A DNA stretch of 64,000 nucleotides from Pseudoalteromonas sp. SMS1 (lineage in GTDB: Bacteria; Pseudomonadota; Gammaproteobacteria; Enterobacterales; Alteromonadaceae): NCBI RefSeq assembly GCF_021530565.1, contig NZ_JAKGBI010000004.1, positions 124,001-188,000 of the forward strand, read 5' to 3'. The notes under the pieces were generated by a model. It was given only the letters and a program-made list of their open reading frames with translations. It did not search any database and had not been told where the DNA came from. A program made the position numbers and the translations under genes. Positions 1 through 9,226 of the stretch are shown piece after piece. Numbering within the stretch: the first letter of the stretch is position 1; the number at the start of each line of letters is the position of its first letter.

Positions 1-1395
1 AAAGCAGAGATCGAACTGCCTTAAAAATGGGCTGTTAAACAGACTTTCAGCACAATCAAAAATCTCAAATCGACATTCGACTTGTTTCAAAATAGTTTGC
101 ATCAGTACTTGGTTTAGCGGGTTATCTTCGACAACACAAATGACATGCTCCCCCACATTGGTGTCTTCTATCTGTTGACCTTTTTCCGTCCCACTTGCCA
201 GGTTTGCAGGTAAGGTAATGCGTATCTTGGTTCCCACACCTAATGTGCTCTCTAAATGAATATGACCGGCCATTAACGACAGTAACCCTTTACAAATACA
301 TAGCCCCAGACCCGTCCCTTCTTTTTTGACCGCACCAACCTGTCGGTATTTATCAAATAGTAAACGTTGGTCTTGTTCACTTATGCCAGCGCCCTGATCA
401 ATCACGTCGATAGCCAATTGCTGGTCAATCATTTGTGCGCTGAGCGTCACTTCTTGACCTTCACAACTATGTTTAATCGCATTGCTCAGTAAATTGCACA
501 GCACCTGCGTTAGCTTAGTTTTATCTAAATTTAAGGACACACTTTGCAATTCAGCAGATAAAATCAAAACTAATTTCAACTGCGCTTGTTCTGCGCTGAC
601 TTTCATCATTGCCAGCACGTCATGGATCAAAGGTGACAGCGCCGTCGGGGCCAGTTGCAGATCCATTTTACCGGCATCAATCTTTTCGAGATCCAGTACT
701 GAATTTACAATGGCTAATAATTGCTTTGAACCAAAATCGATGTTTCGCACATACCCTTTTTGTGGTTCGTTTAAGCCTATCTGATTGGCTGGTTGCATCA
801 ATAATTCAGTAAAGCCAACAATGGCGTTCAGCGGCGTACGTAACTCATGGCTGATATTTGACAAAAACTCATCTTTTGCCGCGTTTGCCAAGGTGATTTC
901 TTTTATTCTCTTTCTTAATTCGAGCTGCGCGATTACTTGTCGACCCAATATGGTCAAGGTCTCTTTTTGGCATGCCGTGAGCTTCATCGGCTTTGAATCA
1001 ATGACACACAAAGTGCCAACCGCCTGACCAGAAAATGACCTCAACGGTGTGCCAGCATAAAAGCGAATTTTGGGCCCTCCAGTAACTAACGGGTTATCAA
1101 AAAAGCGTACATCGGCCGAAGCATCGCATATTTCAAAAACCTCATCTTGTAAGATTGCATGGCCACAAAAAGCAAACTCTCTGGGCGTTTCACTCGCATC
1201 TAACCCCACTTTGGATTTAAACCACTGTCGATGACTATCCAATAAGCTCACCAATGCAATCGGTGTACCACATATTTGGGACGCTAACTGGGTCAATTCA
1301 TCAAAACAGTGCTCCGCACTGGTGTCTAATATGTCATAATCAAGCAGTGACTTCAGTCTTTCACTCTCGTCACTGGGCAACTTAGCTGCTTCCAC
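1..1395 (-). CDS. GAF-domain hybrid sensor histidine kinase (partial, C-terminus beyond window)
   Basis: Cytoplasmic-looking sensor kinase with no membrane segment visible. Order: GAF domain (about residues 10-160, with FCGHAIL and AGTPLRS typical of GAF modules fused to signalling enzymes), HisKA (phospho-acceptor His in FLSNISHELRTPLNAI), HATPase_c (N box NLLSNAIKH, G boxes DQGAGIS and GTGLGLCIC), then the start of a receiver domain (ICVVEDNPLNQVLM) that is cut by the window edge. The GTG start is preceded by AGGTGGA at good spacing and no upstream ATG fits. It is probably a hybrid kinase that passes phosphate to an internal receiver. The signal it senses cannot be told from the sequence. 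The next gene on this strand is a TonB receptor with its own terminator, so the kinase is probably transcribed separately. Confidence 0.9.
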   Translation of the reverse strand, partial: MEAAKLPSDESERLKSLLDYDILDTSAEHCFDELTQLASQICGTPIALVSLLDSHRQWFKSKVGLDASETPREFAFCGHAILQDEVFEICDASADVRFFDNPLVTGGPKIRFYAGTPLRSFSGQAVGTLCVIDSKPMKLTACQKETLTILGRQVIAQLELRKRIKEITLANAAKDEFLSNISHELRTPLNAIVGFTELLMQPANQIGLNEPQKGYVRNIDFGSKQLLAIVNSVLDLEKIDAGKMDLQLAPTALSPLIHDVLAMMKVSAEQAQLKLVLILSAELQSVSLNLDKTKLTQVLCNLLSNAIKHSCEGQEVTLSAQMIDQQLAIDVIDQGAGISEQDQRLLFDKYRQVGAVKKEGTGLGLCICKGLLSLMAGHIHLESTLGVGTKIRITLPANLASGTEKGQQIEDTNVGEHVICVVEDNPLNQVLMQTILKQVECRFEIFDCAESLFNSPFLRQFDLCF

Positions 1396-1510
1396 GATTA
1401 TCCACCTACGTTTATTTTGCTTAACTTTATAAAGCTAGCAGCGACGCTCATAAGTGCCTAACTTATCAGCTATGATTATGACAATTTTTGCTTTCGAACA
1501 AGCTTATGCA

Positions 1511-1540
1511 AAAAAGGGCCACATAATAATGTGACCCTTT
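1511..1540 (-). terminator. Rho-independent terminator after the TonB receptor
   Basis: Read on the minus strand, AAAGGGTCACAT pairs with ATGTGGCCCTTT around a 4-6 nt loop and is followed by a run of T. It lies about 65 nt after the receptor stop codon, as expected for its intrinsic terminator. Confidence 0.8.
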
Positions 1541-1605
1541 GGGCGTTCTCTAAAGAGAGTGTGAACAATTAAAGTCAGCAATCAGTGGAGCACAGTGCCT
1601 CCACA

Positions 1606-4182
1606 TTAAAACTTGATATTCATTCCCGCGTAGACGTAACGACCTAATGTATCGTAAGTGTAAGGGTCAGTATTGGAGTCGTTGTTACCCGTATAGTATG
1701 GCGGCTGCTTATCAAATAGGTTATTGATACCCGCTGTCAGCTTCATGCTGTCATTAACAAAATAACTGCCCGAGATGTCATGATATACCACGCTTGGGAC
1801 GCTCGGGGCGTAGCAGCTGCTCGGGTTATCCATACAAGCAAAACTGTCCATAGATGACAAATACCTGACTTTGTAGTTTGCAGTCCAAACGTCGGCCTTA
1901 ACCGCTAAATTAAAGCTTGATTTAATGTCAGCATAGCTACCTAAACCTGATGTGATAAGTCCTGTGTAGTCAATGGTTTCATCAGCCATTGTGATGGTAC
2001 GCTCATTCAAAATCGACGTATCTAACCCAGCTCGCCAATTAAGTCCCATCGCTTCAAAGTTATAGGCAATATTAATGTCATAACCTTGCGTAGTTTCATC
2101 ACCAATATTTTGCAATTGGTTATTAAACGTCGCTTTACCATTGGCAATTTGTATATTTGCTGATTGGCACACTGCAGAACCTTGATTAATTAAATTACCA
2201 GAGCTGTCGACACAATTGTCCACGATGTACTGATTGTTCACTTCGCTGATAGCGTTTGTAATCGCAATATCGTAGTAATCGACAGTCAGTGACAACCCAT
2301 CAATAAAACTCGGTTCATATACTAATCCAAAGGTCAGCGTATCCGCTTCTTCAGGGGTTAAGTTTGCGTTCCCCCCAACAATCACCTCTGCTTGGCTATC
2401 TAGCAGCGGATGCGATATTTGTTCAAAAGAAGGAGATTTACCACCATAAAGCTCATCCACTGTCGGTGCTCTAAATGCTGTCGACTTTACCCCCCTGAAC
2501 ATTAACTGGTCGTTAAGCTTCCAAGTAAAGCCCAGCTTCCAAGTAGAATCACTGCCAAAGCTGGAGTAATCAAATGCACGCACTGCCGCGCTCAAATCTA
2601 AATTCTGTGCAAACGGCATGTCTGCTAAGACCGGTATTGCAAATTCAACAAACGCTTCGTTAACATCATATGAACCACTCGTAGGTTCCACTTTTGGATC
2701 GTTTGCGAGGCCTTGAGAAGTCAATGAATCAGGCGTATACCACGCTTTTTCAGTACGCTTTTCGATCCCAGTTGCAAAACCAAGGTAACCAGCCGGCAAC
2801 TCAAATAACTCTCCCGCCAGTGACGCACTTAAGTTCAACATCTGACTTCCACCGGTATTTTGCTCGGTGTAAATATAGTCTGTCATATTTTCTGCAGACC
2901 ATGCATTTTGGTCCAATGGGTTAAAATGCCCAAGTTCGATGTCTTCTGTTAAACTGCCGATGTTATGTAAATTAGATAGCTTATCTACAGAGTCATTACG
3001 GCCAAAGTTAACCGCAACATCCCAACTCCAATCGTTAGACAACATCCCTTCTACGCCCACAACTGTTCTGACCGTATCAACAACCTGTGCAAAGTCTCGA
3101 GTACCAGTGTCCGTCATACGACGACGATAGTGAATGGTATCGCCATATTCAGCGCCATGTTCTAGTAAGTCATCCCCCATCGCTTCGGTGTAGGTAAAAT
3201 CAAACCACACTGGCTGCGCCGCCATCTGCTGCTCTGACCAACGTTTGGAGTACATCGCTTCACTAAACAATGTGGTATTGTCACTCAACTCGTAATTTAA
3301 ATTACCGGTAATATTCAAACGTTGCATTGGTGTATATAGATAACTTTCAGCAGCATAGTTGTAAGGGTCAGTTGCAGGATTGTACTCAGCATAATTGCCA
3401 TCTGGGTCACCTTGCAGTTCTTTCCCATTTTCTAAATAGAGGTGACCATTTGGTGTAATCGTTGAGCCACCACAGGTTAACCCCTCGCCATTGTCTGTTT
3501 CTGTAATTGGGCATTTAGAAAAACCTCTGTCGGCTTGACTGGCCGAGCCTCTTTCCATGTATTGGATCCCAAACACCATGTTGCCGCGATCAAAACTACT
3601 GCCAACGGTTAAGTCGATATTGTGTTGCTCCGCATCCCCTTCTCCAGACATGCCGGTTTGCGCGTTTAGCTCCGCCCCTTCAAAATCATCTTTTAAAATG
3701 ATGTTCACAACTCCCGCGACCGCATCGGTCCCATACACCGCAGACGCGCCATCTTTCAGTACTTCAATATGCTTAATCATCGCCACGGGAATCGTATTTA
3801 AATCCACGGTAGATGCTGCGCCGGTCCCAGAGTTGATCATTCTTCTGCCATTGACCAAAACAAGCGTACGCTGCGCCCCCAATCCTCGTAAGTTTATGCT
3901 GGCATTTCCGCCTGAGCCATTATTAACCCCAGGATTAGTCATGGCACCCGCAGCAGCGGTAATGTCCTGTAAAACGTCGTCGATTGTGACTGCACCACTG
4001 GCTTGAATGGCATCAGCACCAATAAAGGTCACTGGGCTAGCTGTTTCCATATCAGCACGCTTTATGCGAGAGCCTGTTACCTCGATTTTTTCAATTTTTG
4101 TGGCTGTGTCCTGTGCAAAGACAGGCACCGCTGTGGCGGTAGTAGACAGCGCAATTGCGATACTTAACGCAGTTTTTCTCAT
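1606..4182 (-). CDS. TonB-dependent outer-membrane receptor
   Basis: Outer-membrane beta-barrel for energy-dependent uptake of a large or scarce substrate. Residues 1-23 form a signal peptide ending at FAQ. The plug domain follows (about 30-170), with the IEKIEVTGSRIKRAD segment, NLRGLGAQRTLVLVNGRR and the VLKDGASAVYGTDAVAGVVNI signature. The remaining ~680 residues are barrel, ending in an aromatic residue (NIKF) as barrel proteins usually do. AGGAAAG precedes the ATG. The plug type is common in Alteromonadales receptors for peptides or glycans, but the substrate is not determined. It lies beside a hydroxyproline/peptide-use island and a PKS; neither link is proven. No ATTGTATACAAT site was seen upstream. 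Confidence 0.93.
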   Translation of the reverse strand: MRKTALSIAIALSTTATAVPVFAQDTATKIEKIEVTGSRIKRADMETASPVTFIGADAIQASGAVTIDDVLQDITAAAGAMTNPGVNNGSGGNASINLRGLGAQRTLVLVNGRRMINSGTGAASTVDLNTIPVAMIKHIEVLKDGASAVYGTDAVAGVVNIILKDDFEGAELNAQTGMSGEGDAEQHNIDLTVGSSFDRGNMVFGIQYMERGSASQADRGFSKCPITETDNGEGLTCGGSTITPNGHLYLENGKELQGDPDGNYAEYNPATDPYNYAAESYLYTPMQRLNITGNLNYELSDNTTLFSEAMYSKRWSEQQMAAQPVWFDFTYTEAMGDDLLEHGAEYGDTIHYRRRMTDTGTRDFAQVVDTVRTVVGVEGMLSNDWSWDVAVNFGRNDSVDKLSNLHNIGSLTEDIELGHFNPLDQNAWSAENMTDYIYTEQNTGGSQMLNLSASLAGELFELPAGYLGFATGIEKRTEKAWYTPDSLTSQGLANDPKVEPTSGSYDVNEAFVEFAIPVLADMPFAQNLDLSAAVRAFDYSSFGSDSTWKLGFTWKLNDQLMFRGVKSTAFRAPTVDELYGGKSPSFEQISHPLLDSQAEVIVGGNANLTPEEADTLTFGLVYEPSFIDGLSLTVDYYDIAITNAISEVNNQYIVDNCVDSSGNLINQGSAVCQSANIQIANGKATFNNQLQNIGDETTQGYDINIAYNFEAMGLNWRAGLDTSILNERTITMADETIDYTGLITSGLGSYADIKSSFNLAVKADVWTANYKVRYLSSMDSFACMDNPSSCYAPSVPSVVYHDISGSYFVNDSMKLTAGINNLFDKQPPYYTGNNDSNTDPYTYDTLGRYVYAGMNIKF

Positions 4183-4679
4183 AGATACTTTCCTAAATTG
4201 GTGTTGTTATTACTTGCCATGGCGCTTGCCCCAGACATTAGGGCCAGAAAAATGAATGAAAAATTAATAAAAGCGCAATAAAAAATCACTTTTGGTGTTT
4301 CACCATAAAAAGCCTGTAAACCCACATCAAAAAACAAATAAAACTCTTTTAATACATATGGTTATATTTATTGAAAAGATAGGAAAAGGTAGGTAAAGAA
4401 GCGTTCTTGAATGTAAACCGATGTTATTTGGGCGAATTTGGGGTCATAAACACCTAGTAAAATAAATATAAACGCAATAATAACACTCGATAATTTAGCC
4501 GGTTTAGAACGATCTGATTCTTTGTCTCTTCGAAAAAGAATCATTTTCGTAAATCAGTGTTATTTCAATCAGTTAAAAACAGATAATTACTTTAGTTAAA
4601 AAATATTTTAAATTATGTGAAATAAAAGATACAACAACGTGGTCTTGCTTATTGTCATTTAATTAAGGAGAAATAAATC
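4183..4679. other. AT-rich divergent intergenic region between TonB receptor and type III PKS
   Basis: About 500 nt without a plausible gene. It must carry the divergent promoters of the receptor and the PKS. A short dyad CGAAAA-N7-TTTTCG lies at 4531-4549; its right half (AATCATTTTC) resembles half of a Fur box, but the left half does not, so it is only noted. The PKS ribosome-binding site TAAGGAGAA ends the region. Confidence 0.5.
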
Positions 4680-5723
4680 ATGACAACACTAAGCAAACCA
4701 GCCACTTATTATCCTAACTATGAAGTTAACGCTGATGACATTATGACTGTTATCGAGGTATGTCATCCAGACAGCCCCTACAAAAAACGGGCTTTTGAAA
4801 TGATCCAAAACTCACAAGTAAATAAGCGACATTTGATCATGCCACTTACCGATGTCGTCAAACAAGGGGACTTTGGCGAACGCGCTAAGATTTATCAGGA
4901 TGCCGCAATCGAAATGGCAGAAACAGTCGCGCGTGAAGCCATTCACAATGCAGGTTTAGGTGTTGATGATATTGACATGATCATTGCTACTTCTTGTACT
5001 GGGTTTATGATGCCCTCACTTACGGCGCATTTAATAAATCGCCTCTCTTTTAGACCTGACACAAAACAGATTCCGATTGCACAACTTGGGTGCGTGGCTG
5101 GAGCATCTGCCATTGGTCGTGCTTTTGAATTTTGCGAACATCGCCCAGATAGAAATGTTTTAATCGTGTGCGTTGAAACCTCCTCGTTATGTTTCCATAA
5201 AGAGGCTAGTAGACTCCAAGACTTTATCAGTAACTCCTTATTTGCTGATGGTGCAGCGGCGGTGGTGATGCGAGGAGACAATCAAACTTGGGGGTTGAGA
5301 CTCACTCACAATCAAAGCGTGACCATCGAAGACACCATGCCATATATTGAATATCAACTGACTGATAAAGGCTTTAAGTTTTCATTAGACAAAGATGTGA
5401 TGCACTCTATCCCCCATGTCGCGCCTTACCTACAATCGTTTTGTCAGGATAAACTTCAATTAAATGCCAACAATGTTGATAGCACCATTTTTCATACTGG
5501 CGGTAGACGTATTTTGGACGAGCTGGAAAGGTGTCTTGAATTAGCGCCTGAAAAGGTGAAACACTCGCGCGCATGTCTTGCAGAAACGGGGAACACGTCG
5601 AGCGTTGCTGTGATTGACGTATTGCGCCGCACATTTACGAACGCACAACCAGGAGAGACCAGCTTACTCGCCGCTTTTGGCCCAGGTTTTACATCTGAGA
5701 TGAGTGTTGGGGTCTGGCAGTAA
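4680..5723 (+). CDS. Type III polyketide synthase, PhlD-like (putative phloroglucinol synthase)
   Basis: Homodimeric chalcone-synthase-fold enzyme that condenses malonyl-CoA units. The triad is visible: Cys138 in QLGCVAGA, His272 in IFHTGGRRILDEL and Asn305 in ETGNTSSV. The C-terminal AAFGPGFTSEM loop is also present. At 347 aa it is close to Pseudomonas PhlD (349 aa), and long blocks recalled from PhlD are nearly identical, for example SCTGFMMPSLTAHLIN and the catalytic-Cys and His segments. PhlD makes phloroglucinol from three malonyl-CoA; that product is inferred here, and an alkylpyrone or another small product is possible. No phlA, phlC, phlB or phlE neighbour is present, so it is an orphan PKS. 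It has a strong RBS (AAGGAG) and probably its own promoter. Confidence 0.88.
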   Translation: MTTLSKPATYYPNYEVNADDIMTVIEVCHPDSPYKKRAFEMIQNSQVNKRHLIMPLTDVVKQGDFGERAKIYQDAAIEMAETVAREAIHNAGLGVDDIDMIIATSCTGFMMPSLTAHLINRLSFRPDTKQIPIAQLGCVAGASAIGRAFEFCEHRPDRNVLIVCVETSSLCFHKEASRLQDFISNSLFADGAAAVVMRGDNQTWGLRLTHNQSVTIEDTMPYIEYQLTDKGFKFSLDKDVMHSIPHVAPYLQSFCQDKLQLNANNVDSTIFHTGGRRILDELERCLELAPEKVKHSRACLAETGNTSSVAVIDVLRRTFTNAQPGETSLLAAFGPGFTSEMSVGVWQ

Positions 5724-5759
5724 CGGACAGCGTGTTAGCCAATCTCAACAAAGGATAAA

Positions 5760-5793
5760 AGCCATTTCACTCTAATTGCCGAGCAAAATGGCT
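5760..5793. terminator. Putative bidirectional terminator hairpin
   Basis: AGCCATTT pairs with AAATGGCT across an 18-nt loop, placed between the convergent stop codons of the PKS and the GntR regulator. T-tracts are weak on both sides. Confidence 0.4.
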
Positions 5794-5801
5794 CACCTAC
5801 T

Positions 5802-6467
5802 TTAAGCTTCTTCTTCGAGCCTAAGTAGTAATGCTTTGATATCTTCTTTGGCCCCTTTAATGTGCTTCTGGAGATAGTCACATGCGCCATCTGTATCTTT
5901 CTCACGGCATAACTGAAGCAAGGTCCTGTGTTCTTCTGGGGCTGTCACAATGCCCCCTGCAAGCAATATGTGCATTCTCACATAGCGTTCAGAATTCTTG
6001 CTGTATACAGCGACCAATTCTTTGGTTTGCGGTCTTTGCGCACGGCTATATAACTTATCGTGAAATTCTGCATTTAGTTTACCAGTGGCAAGTTGAGCAT
6101 CACCCGCATTCATGGCTTCTTCAAGATCAGCCAATATCGCTTCTGCTTCTAGAAGGTCTCTATTGGTTAACTTTTCAATAGAATGGCGCAGCAACTCAGC
6201 TTCAAGTAATGCACGCAGATCGAAGATCTCATCAATTTGCTCAGCACTCAAGCGGGTCACCGTGGCGCCTTTATGTGCCTCAAAATTAACTAGGCCTTCT
6301 GCCTCGAGTTGGAGCAGAGCTTCTCGAACTGGGATTCGGCTGACATTGAGTTCATCTGCAAGGGCTGCTTGGCGCAGAGGTTCTCCGGCTTTGATTTCTC
6401 CACTTAGGATTTTGTCTCGAATCGCTTCGGCAACAAGTTGAGTTCTAGTTTTATGTACGATCGCCAT
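5802..6467 (-). CDS. GntR-family (FadR/FCD subfamily) transcriptional regulator
   Basis: DNA-binding regulator of about 221 aa. Residues ~10-70 form the GntR winged helix (IRDKILSGEIKAGEPL, then SRIPVREALLQLEAEGLV). Residues ~80-210 form the all-helical FCD effector domain (EIFDLRALLEAELLR; the Asp/His metal-ligand pattern includes AEFHDKLY and EEHRTLL). The ATG at 6467 starts the conserved part; an in-frame TTG at 6479 is possible, and neither has a clear Shine-Dalgarno. It lies next to the hydroxyproline genes. FadR-type proteins bind palindromes of the form t.GTa.tAC.a, which matches the three ATTGTATACAA(T) sites found nearby. Control of those genes by this protein is an inference; the ligand may be a hydroxyproline-pathway intermediate. 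Confidence 0.9.
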   Translation of the reverse strand: MAIVHKTRTQLVAEAIRDKILSGEIKAGEPLRQAALADELNVSRIPVREALLQLEAEGLVNFEAHKGATVTRLSAEQIDEIFDLRALLEAELLRHSIEKLTNRDLLEAEAILADLEEAMNAGDAQLATGKLNAEFHDKLYSRAQRPQTKELVAVYSKNSERYVRMHILLAGGIVTAPEEHRTLLQLCREKDTDGACDYLQKHIKGAKEDIKALLLRLEEEA

Positions 6468-6560
6468 ATGGTTAATCAAAAGTTTACAGTGGCTTACATT
6501 ATACGTAGCAAAATAAAAATTGCACGTCAGGCGGGTGAACTTTCAGCCCCCATTAATATA

Positions 6561-6593
6561 AAAAAGCCTCTTCACAGCAAGTGAATAGGCTTT
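6561..6593 (-). terminator. Rho-independent terminator of the hydroxyproline catabolic operon
   Basis: On the minus strand AAAGCCTATTCAC pairs with GTGAAGAGGCTTT (one mismatch) around a 5-nt loop and runs into TTTTTT. It lies about 85 nt past the aldehyde dehydrogenase stop, the last gene of that operon. Confidence 0.8.
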
Positions 6594-6678
6594 ACTCCAC
6601 TGACAAATAAAAACACGCAACAGTCAACATCACGGTCTGTTTAGGCCTGATTTGAACTGTTCTCCTGAGTTTTTTTAC

Positions 6679-8172
6679 TTAACTTTGTATGCACAAAGGT
6701 CTTAAAAAACGGGTCATGGCTTGCAATCCAACCGATGTAGACCTGACATCAGTTGAAGATGGGAATGGACCGCCATGATTCATGGACGCACATACTTCAA
6801 CCCCCGTCGGCATTTGTCCCAATGCGATACGGCCGACTTTATAGTGTAAGTCGGAAATAATACCTGCCTGTGCGGTGAGCTCTTGAGCGGTACCATGAAC
6901 ACTTGCAGACAACTGACCTGCAAGTGCATCCACCACTTTCGCAAGTGACGCATCGCTGTCATATCGGACTATTAAAGCACACGGTCCAAACACTTCTTCT
7001 TGAAGATGATCATTCGCTAAGAAAGTATCTACATCGCATGCATACAAATGCGCATCGGCATGATAAGGCTTGTCTAACTGACCTTTTGCAAGGCGTGTGA
7101 CACCTTCACTCCCCTCAAACCCTGCAATCGCAGAAATAAACGATTTTAAGATACCTGGAGTCAACAATGTGTCAGAGCCCGCGGCCTTGACGGCATCAAT
7201 TGCAGCCTGTTCAAATTCAGTTTGTTCTGAAGGAACAAACCACACTCCTGGGCTAGTACAAAACTGGCCGTTCCCCATTAACATCGACGCCACCAATTGT
7301 TGTGCTAGCGTTTTGCCATCTTGTGTCGCTTTGTTTTTGAAAATGAGTTGAGGATTAATACTGCCAAGCTCCCCATAAAATGGAATCGGCTCTTCGCGTG
7401 TATTGATGGTCTCTATCAATGCATTTGCGACATTGAACGAGCCCGTAAAGCCCACCGCTTTTACCACCGGGTGCGCGACTAACTGATGAGAGATGCTATA
7501 TGCCTTGGCTTGCAGCATAGAGAAGACACCCATTGGCATATCGCACTTTTTAATTGCACTGTCAATTGCCTGTGTCATCAACTCACTGGTTGCTGGATGC
7601 GCATTGTGCGTTTTTACAATCACAGGGCAGCCTGCAGCAAGTGCCGCTGCCGTATCACCGCCCAGCGTAGAAAATGCATACGGGAAGTTTGAAGCCCCAA
7701 AAACAGCCACTACACCGACAGGTAAATACGTTAATTCTGTGCGAGGTTTTGGCATTGGAGTACGATTTGCGTCCGCATCATCAACGTAGCTTAGGTTTAA
7801 CGGTGCTAAGTTCTGCTCAAGTGCGGTAGCAAACGCGCGTAGCTGCGCCACAGTGCGCATTCGCTCGCCTTCAAGTCGCTGACGTGGCAAGTTGGTTTCT
7901 TGCATCGTCGTTTCGATAAGGGTATCACCGAGGTTCATTATCTCCTCTGCGATGGTGTTTAAAAATTCAGCACGTTGCTGATAACTCGAATTTCGATAAG
8001 GTTTGAATGCCGTTTGCGCTGCCGCAGCCGCTTGTTCTAGTTGTGCGTCCGTCGCATCATAAAATGTCGTCGGTAACTGCTCATTAGTGCCAGGGCAAAA
8101 GCTTTGGAATGTTTTGCCTTCTTGATTGCCAAGCCATTGCCCTGCAATATAACTTAATCCTGTGATTGCCAT
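6679..8172 (-). CDS. 2-oxoglutarate semialdehyde dehydrogenase (hydroxyproline pathway)
   Basis: NAD(P)+-dependent aldehyde dehydrogenase of the KGSADH group; it oxidises 2-oxoglutarate semialdehyde (2,5-dioxopentanoate) to 2-oxoglutarate, the last step of hydroxyproline breakdown. Full-length ALDH fold (497 aa), with cofactor segment VFGASNFPYAFS, Glu268 in FYGELGSINPQ as general base and Cys305 in GNGQFCTSPG as nucleophile. The FYGELGSINP block is typical of KGSA dehydrogenases rather than ordinary betaine or fatty-aldehyde enzymes. It is the distal gene of a three-gene minus-strand operon (deaminase, epimerase, dehydrogenase), 42 nt after the epimerase, with the operon terminator behind it. 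Confidence 0.93.
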   Translation of the reverse strand: MAITGLSYIAGQWLGNQEGKTFQSFCPGTNEQLPTTFYDATDAQLEQAAAAAQTAFKPYRNSSYQQRAEFLNTIAEEIMNLGDTLIETTMQETNLPRQRLEGERMRTVAQLRAFATALEQNLAPLNLSYVDDADANRTPMPKPRTELTYLPVGVVAVFGASNFPYAFSTLGGDTAAALAAGCPVIVKTHNAHPATSELMTQAIDSAIKKCDMPMGVFSMLQAKAYSISHQLVAHPVVKAVGFTGSFNVANALIETINTREEPIPFYGELGSINPQLIFKNKATQDGKTLAQQLVASMLMGNGQFCTSPGVWFVPSEQTEFEQAAIDAVKAAGSDTLLTPGILKSFISAIAGFEGSEGVTRLAKGQLDKPYHADAHLYACDVDTFLANDHLQEEVFGPCALIVRYDSDASLAKVVDALAGQLSASVHGTAQELTAQAGIISDLHYKVGRIALGQMPTGVEVCASMNHGGPFPSSTDVRSTSVGLQAMTRFLRPLCIQS

Positions 8173-8214
8173 CTTTGTCTCCTGTAAATGATACTACAGT
8201 TCTCAGTGATCCAC

Positions 8215-9216
8215 TTAGATCACTTGGAAGCCGTATGCATAAGGGTCATCGTCATCAACTGTGATGCAGTTTGCCCCAGTGCGTCTCGCCCAACCTTGAA
8301 TACTCGGTAAAATTGCGACTTTTCCAGCGACTTCTGTCACGCCTTCAACACGGCCTATAAATTGGCTACCGATGTAGCTCTCATGCACAAAGTCTTCCCC
8401 TTGCTGCAACCTACCTTGTGCATATAACTGCGCCATTCGCGCGCTGGTGCCTGTTCCACACGGGGAACGATCAATTGCCTTGTCACCATAAAAAACCGCG
8501 TTTGCTGCACTTGAATCTGCATTTTTAGGGGAGCCTGTCCATAGTACATGTGATGCCCCACGCACAGTCGGGTCTTCAGGGTGTACACACTCAAGTTGTG
8601 CGTTCACTGCATCACGCAATTTACGACTCATTGCAACCAACTGGTCAGCAGTCGAGTTGTGTGTGCCACTAAACAGTGCTTGTGGTTCGACAATAATGTA
8701 GAAATTGCCACCATATGCGATATCAATCGTAAACTCGCCTAGATCAGGCACATTAATATGTTGCTTTTCGTAAGCCAAAAATGCAGGCACATTGAACAGC
8801 TTTACCCAATTCACTTTGCCATCTTGCATCTCATAATGTGCATTTACTCGTCCTGCGGGTGTGTCGAGTTTGGCAAGTCCGGGTTGTTTTGGATGCAACA
8901 AGCCTCGCTCTAGAGCGAAAGTCACGGTGCCGATCGTGCCGTGCCCACACATAGGTAAACACCCCGAAGTCTCGATAAACAAGATGCTGATATCGCCATC
9001 TTCAGTGCAAGGTGGGTACAAAAACGAGCCTGACATCATGTCGTGTCCGCGTGGTTCAAACATCAACGCTTGTCGGATCCAGTCAAACTCTTTTAAAAAA
9101 TGCTGCCGCTTTTCACTCATCGTGGTCCCCTCAAGGTGAGGGTGACCACTGGTGACTAAGCGCACAGGGTTGCCACAAGTGTGGCCATCTATACAAAAGA
9201 ATGTGCCCCTGTTCAT
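8215..9216 (-). CDS. 4-hydroxyproline 2-epimerase (proline racemase family)
   Basis: Cofactor-independent epimerase converting trans-4-hydroxy-L-proline to cis-4-hydroxy-D-proline. Both catalytic thiols are present: Cys90 in PMCGHGTIG and Cys253 in RSPCGTGTSA. A Thr at the second position would indicate trans-3-hydroxyproline dehydratase, so that alternative is unlikely. The N-terminal DGHTCGNPVRLV block is standard for the family, and 333 aa is a normal length. It sits 10 nt after the deaminase gene and 42 nt before the aldehyde dehydrogenase in the same operon, so the neighbours fit the substrate assignment. Confidence 0.94.
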   Translation of the reverse strand: MNRGTFFCIDGHTCGNPVRLVTSGHPHLEGTTMSEKRQHFLKEFDWIRQALMFEPRGHDMMSGSFLYPPCTEDGDISILFIETSGCLPMCGHGTIGTVTFALERGLLHPKQPGLAKLDTPAGRVNAHYEMQDGKVNWVKLFNVPAFLAYEKQHINVPDLGEFTIDIAYGGNFYIIVEPQALFSGTHNSTADQLVAMSRKLRDAVNAQLECVHPEDPTVRGASHVLWTGSPKNADSSAANAVFYGDKAIDRSPCGTGTSARMAQLYAQGRLQQGEDFVHESYIGSQFIGRVEGVTEVAGKVAILPSIQGWARRTGANCITVDDDDPYAYGFQVI

Positions 9217-9226
9217 GCGTCTATCC

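Noticed and set aside
3557..4006. Protein-coding frame antisense to the TonB receptor plug
   Set aside because: Open frames opposite conserved plug-domain codons are common; no RBS and no protein-like pattern.
4531..4549. Fur box between TonB receptor and PKS
   Set aside because: Only the right half (AATCATTTTC) resembles the consensus; the left half does not, so iron control of the receptor is not supported.
8215..9216. trans-3-hydroxyproline dehydratase or plain proline racemase
   Set aside because: The second active-site residue is Cys (not Thr), and the neighbours belong to the 4-hydroxyproline route, so the 4-hydroxyproline epimerase call is preferred.
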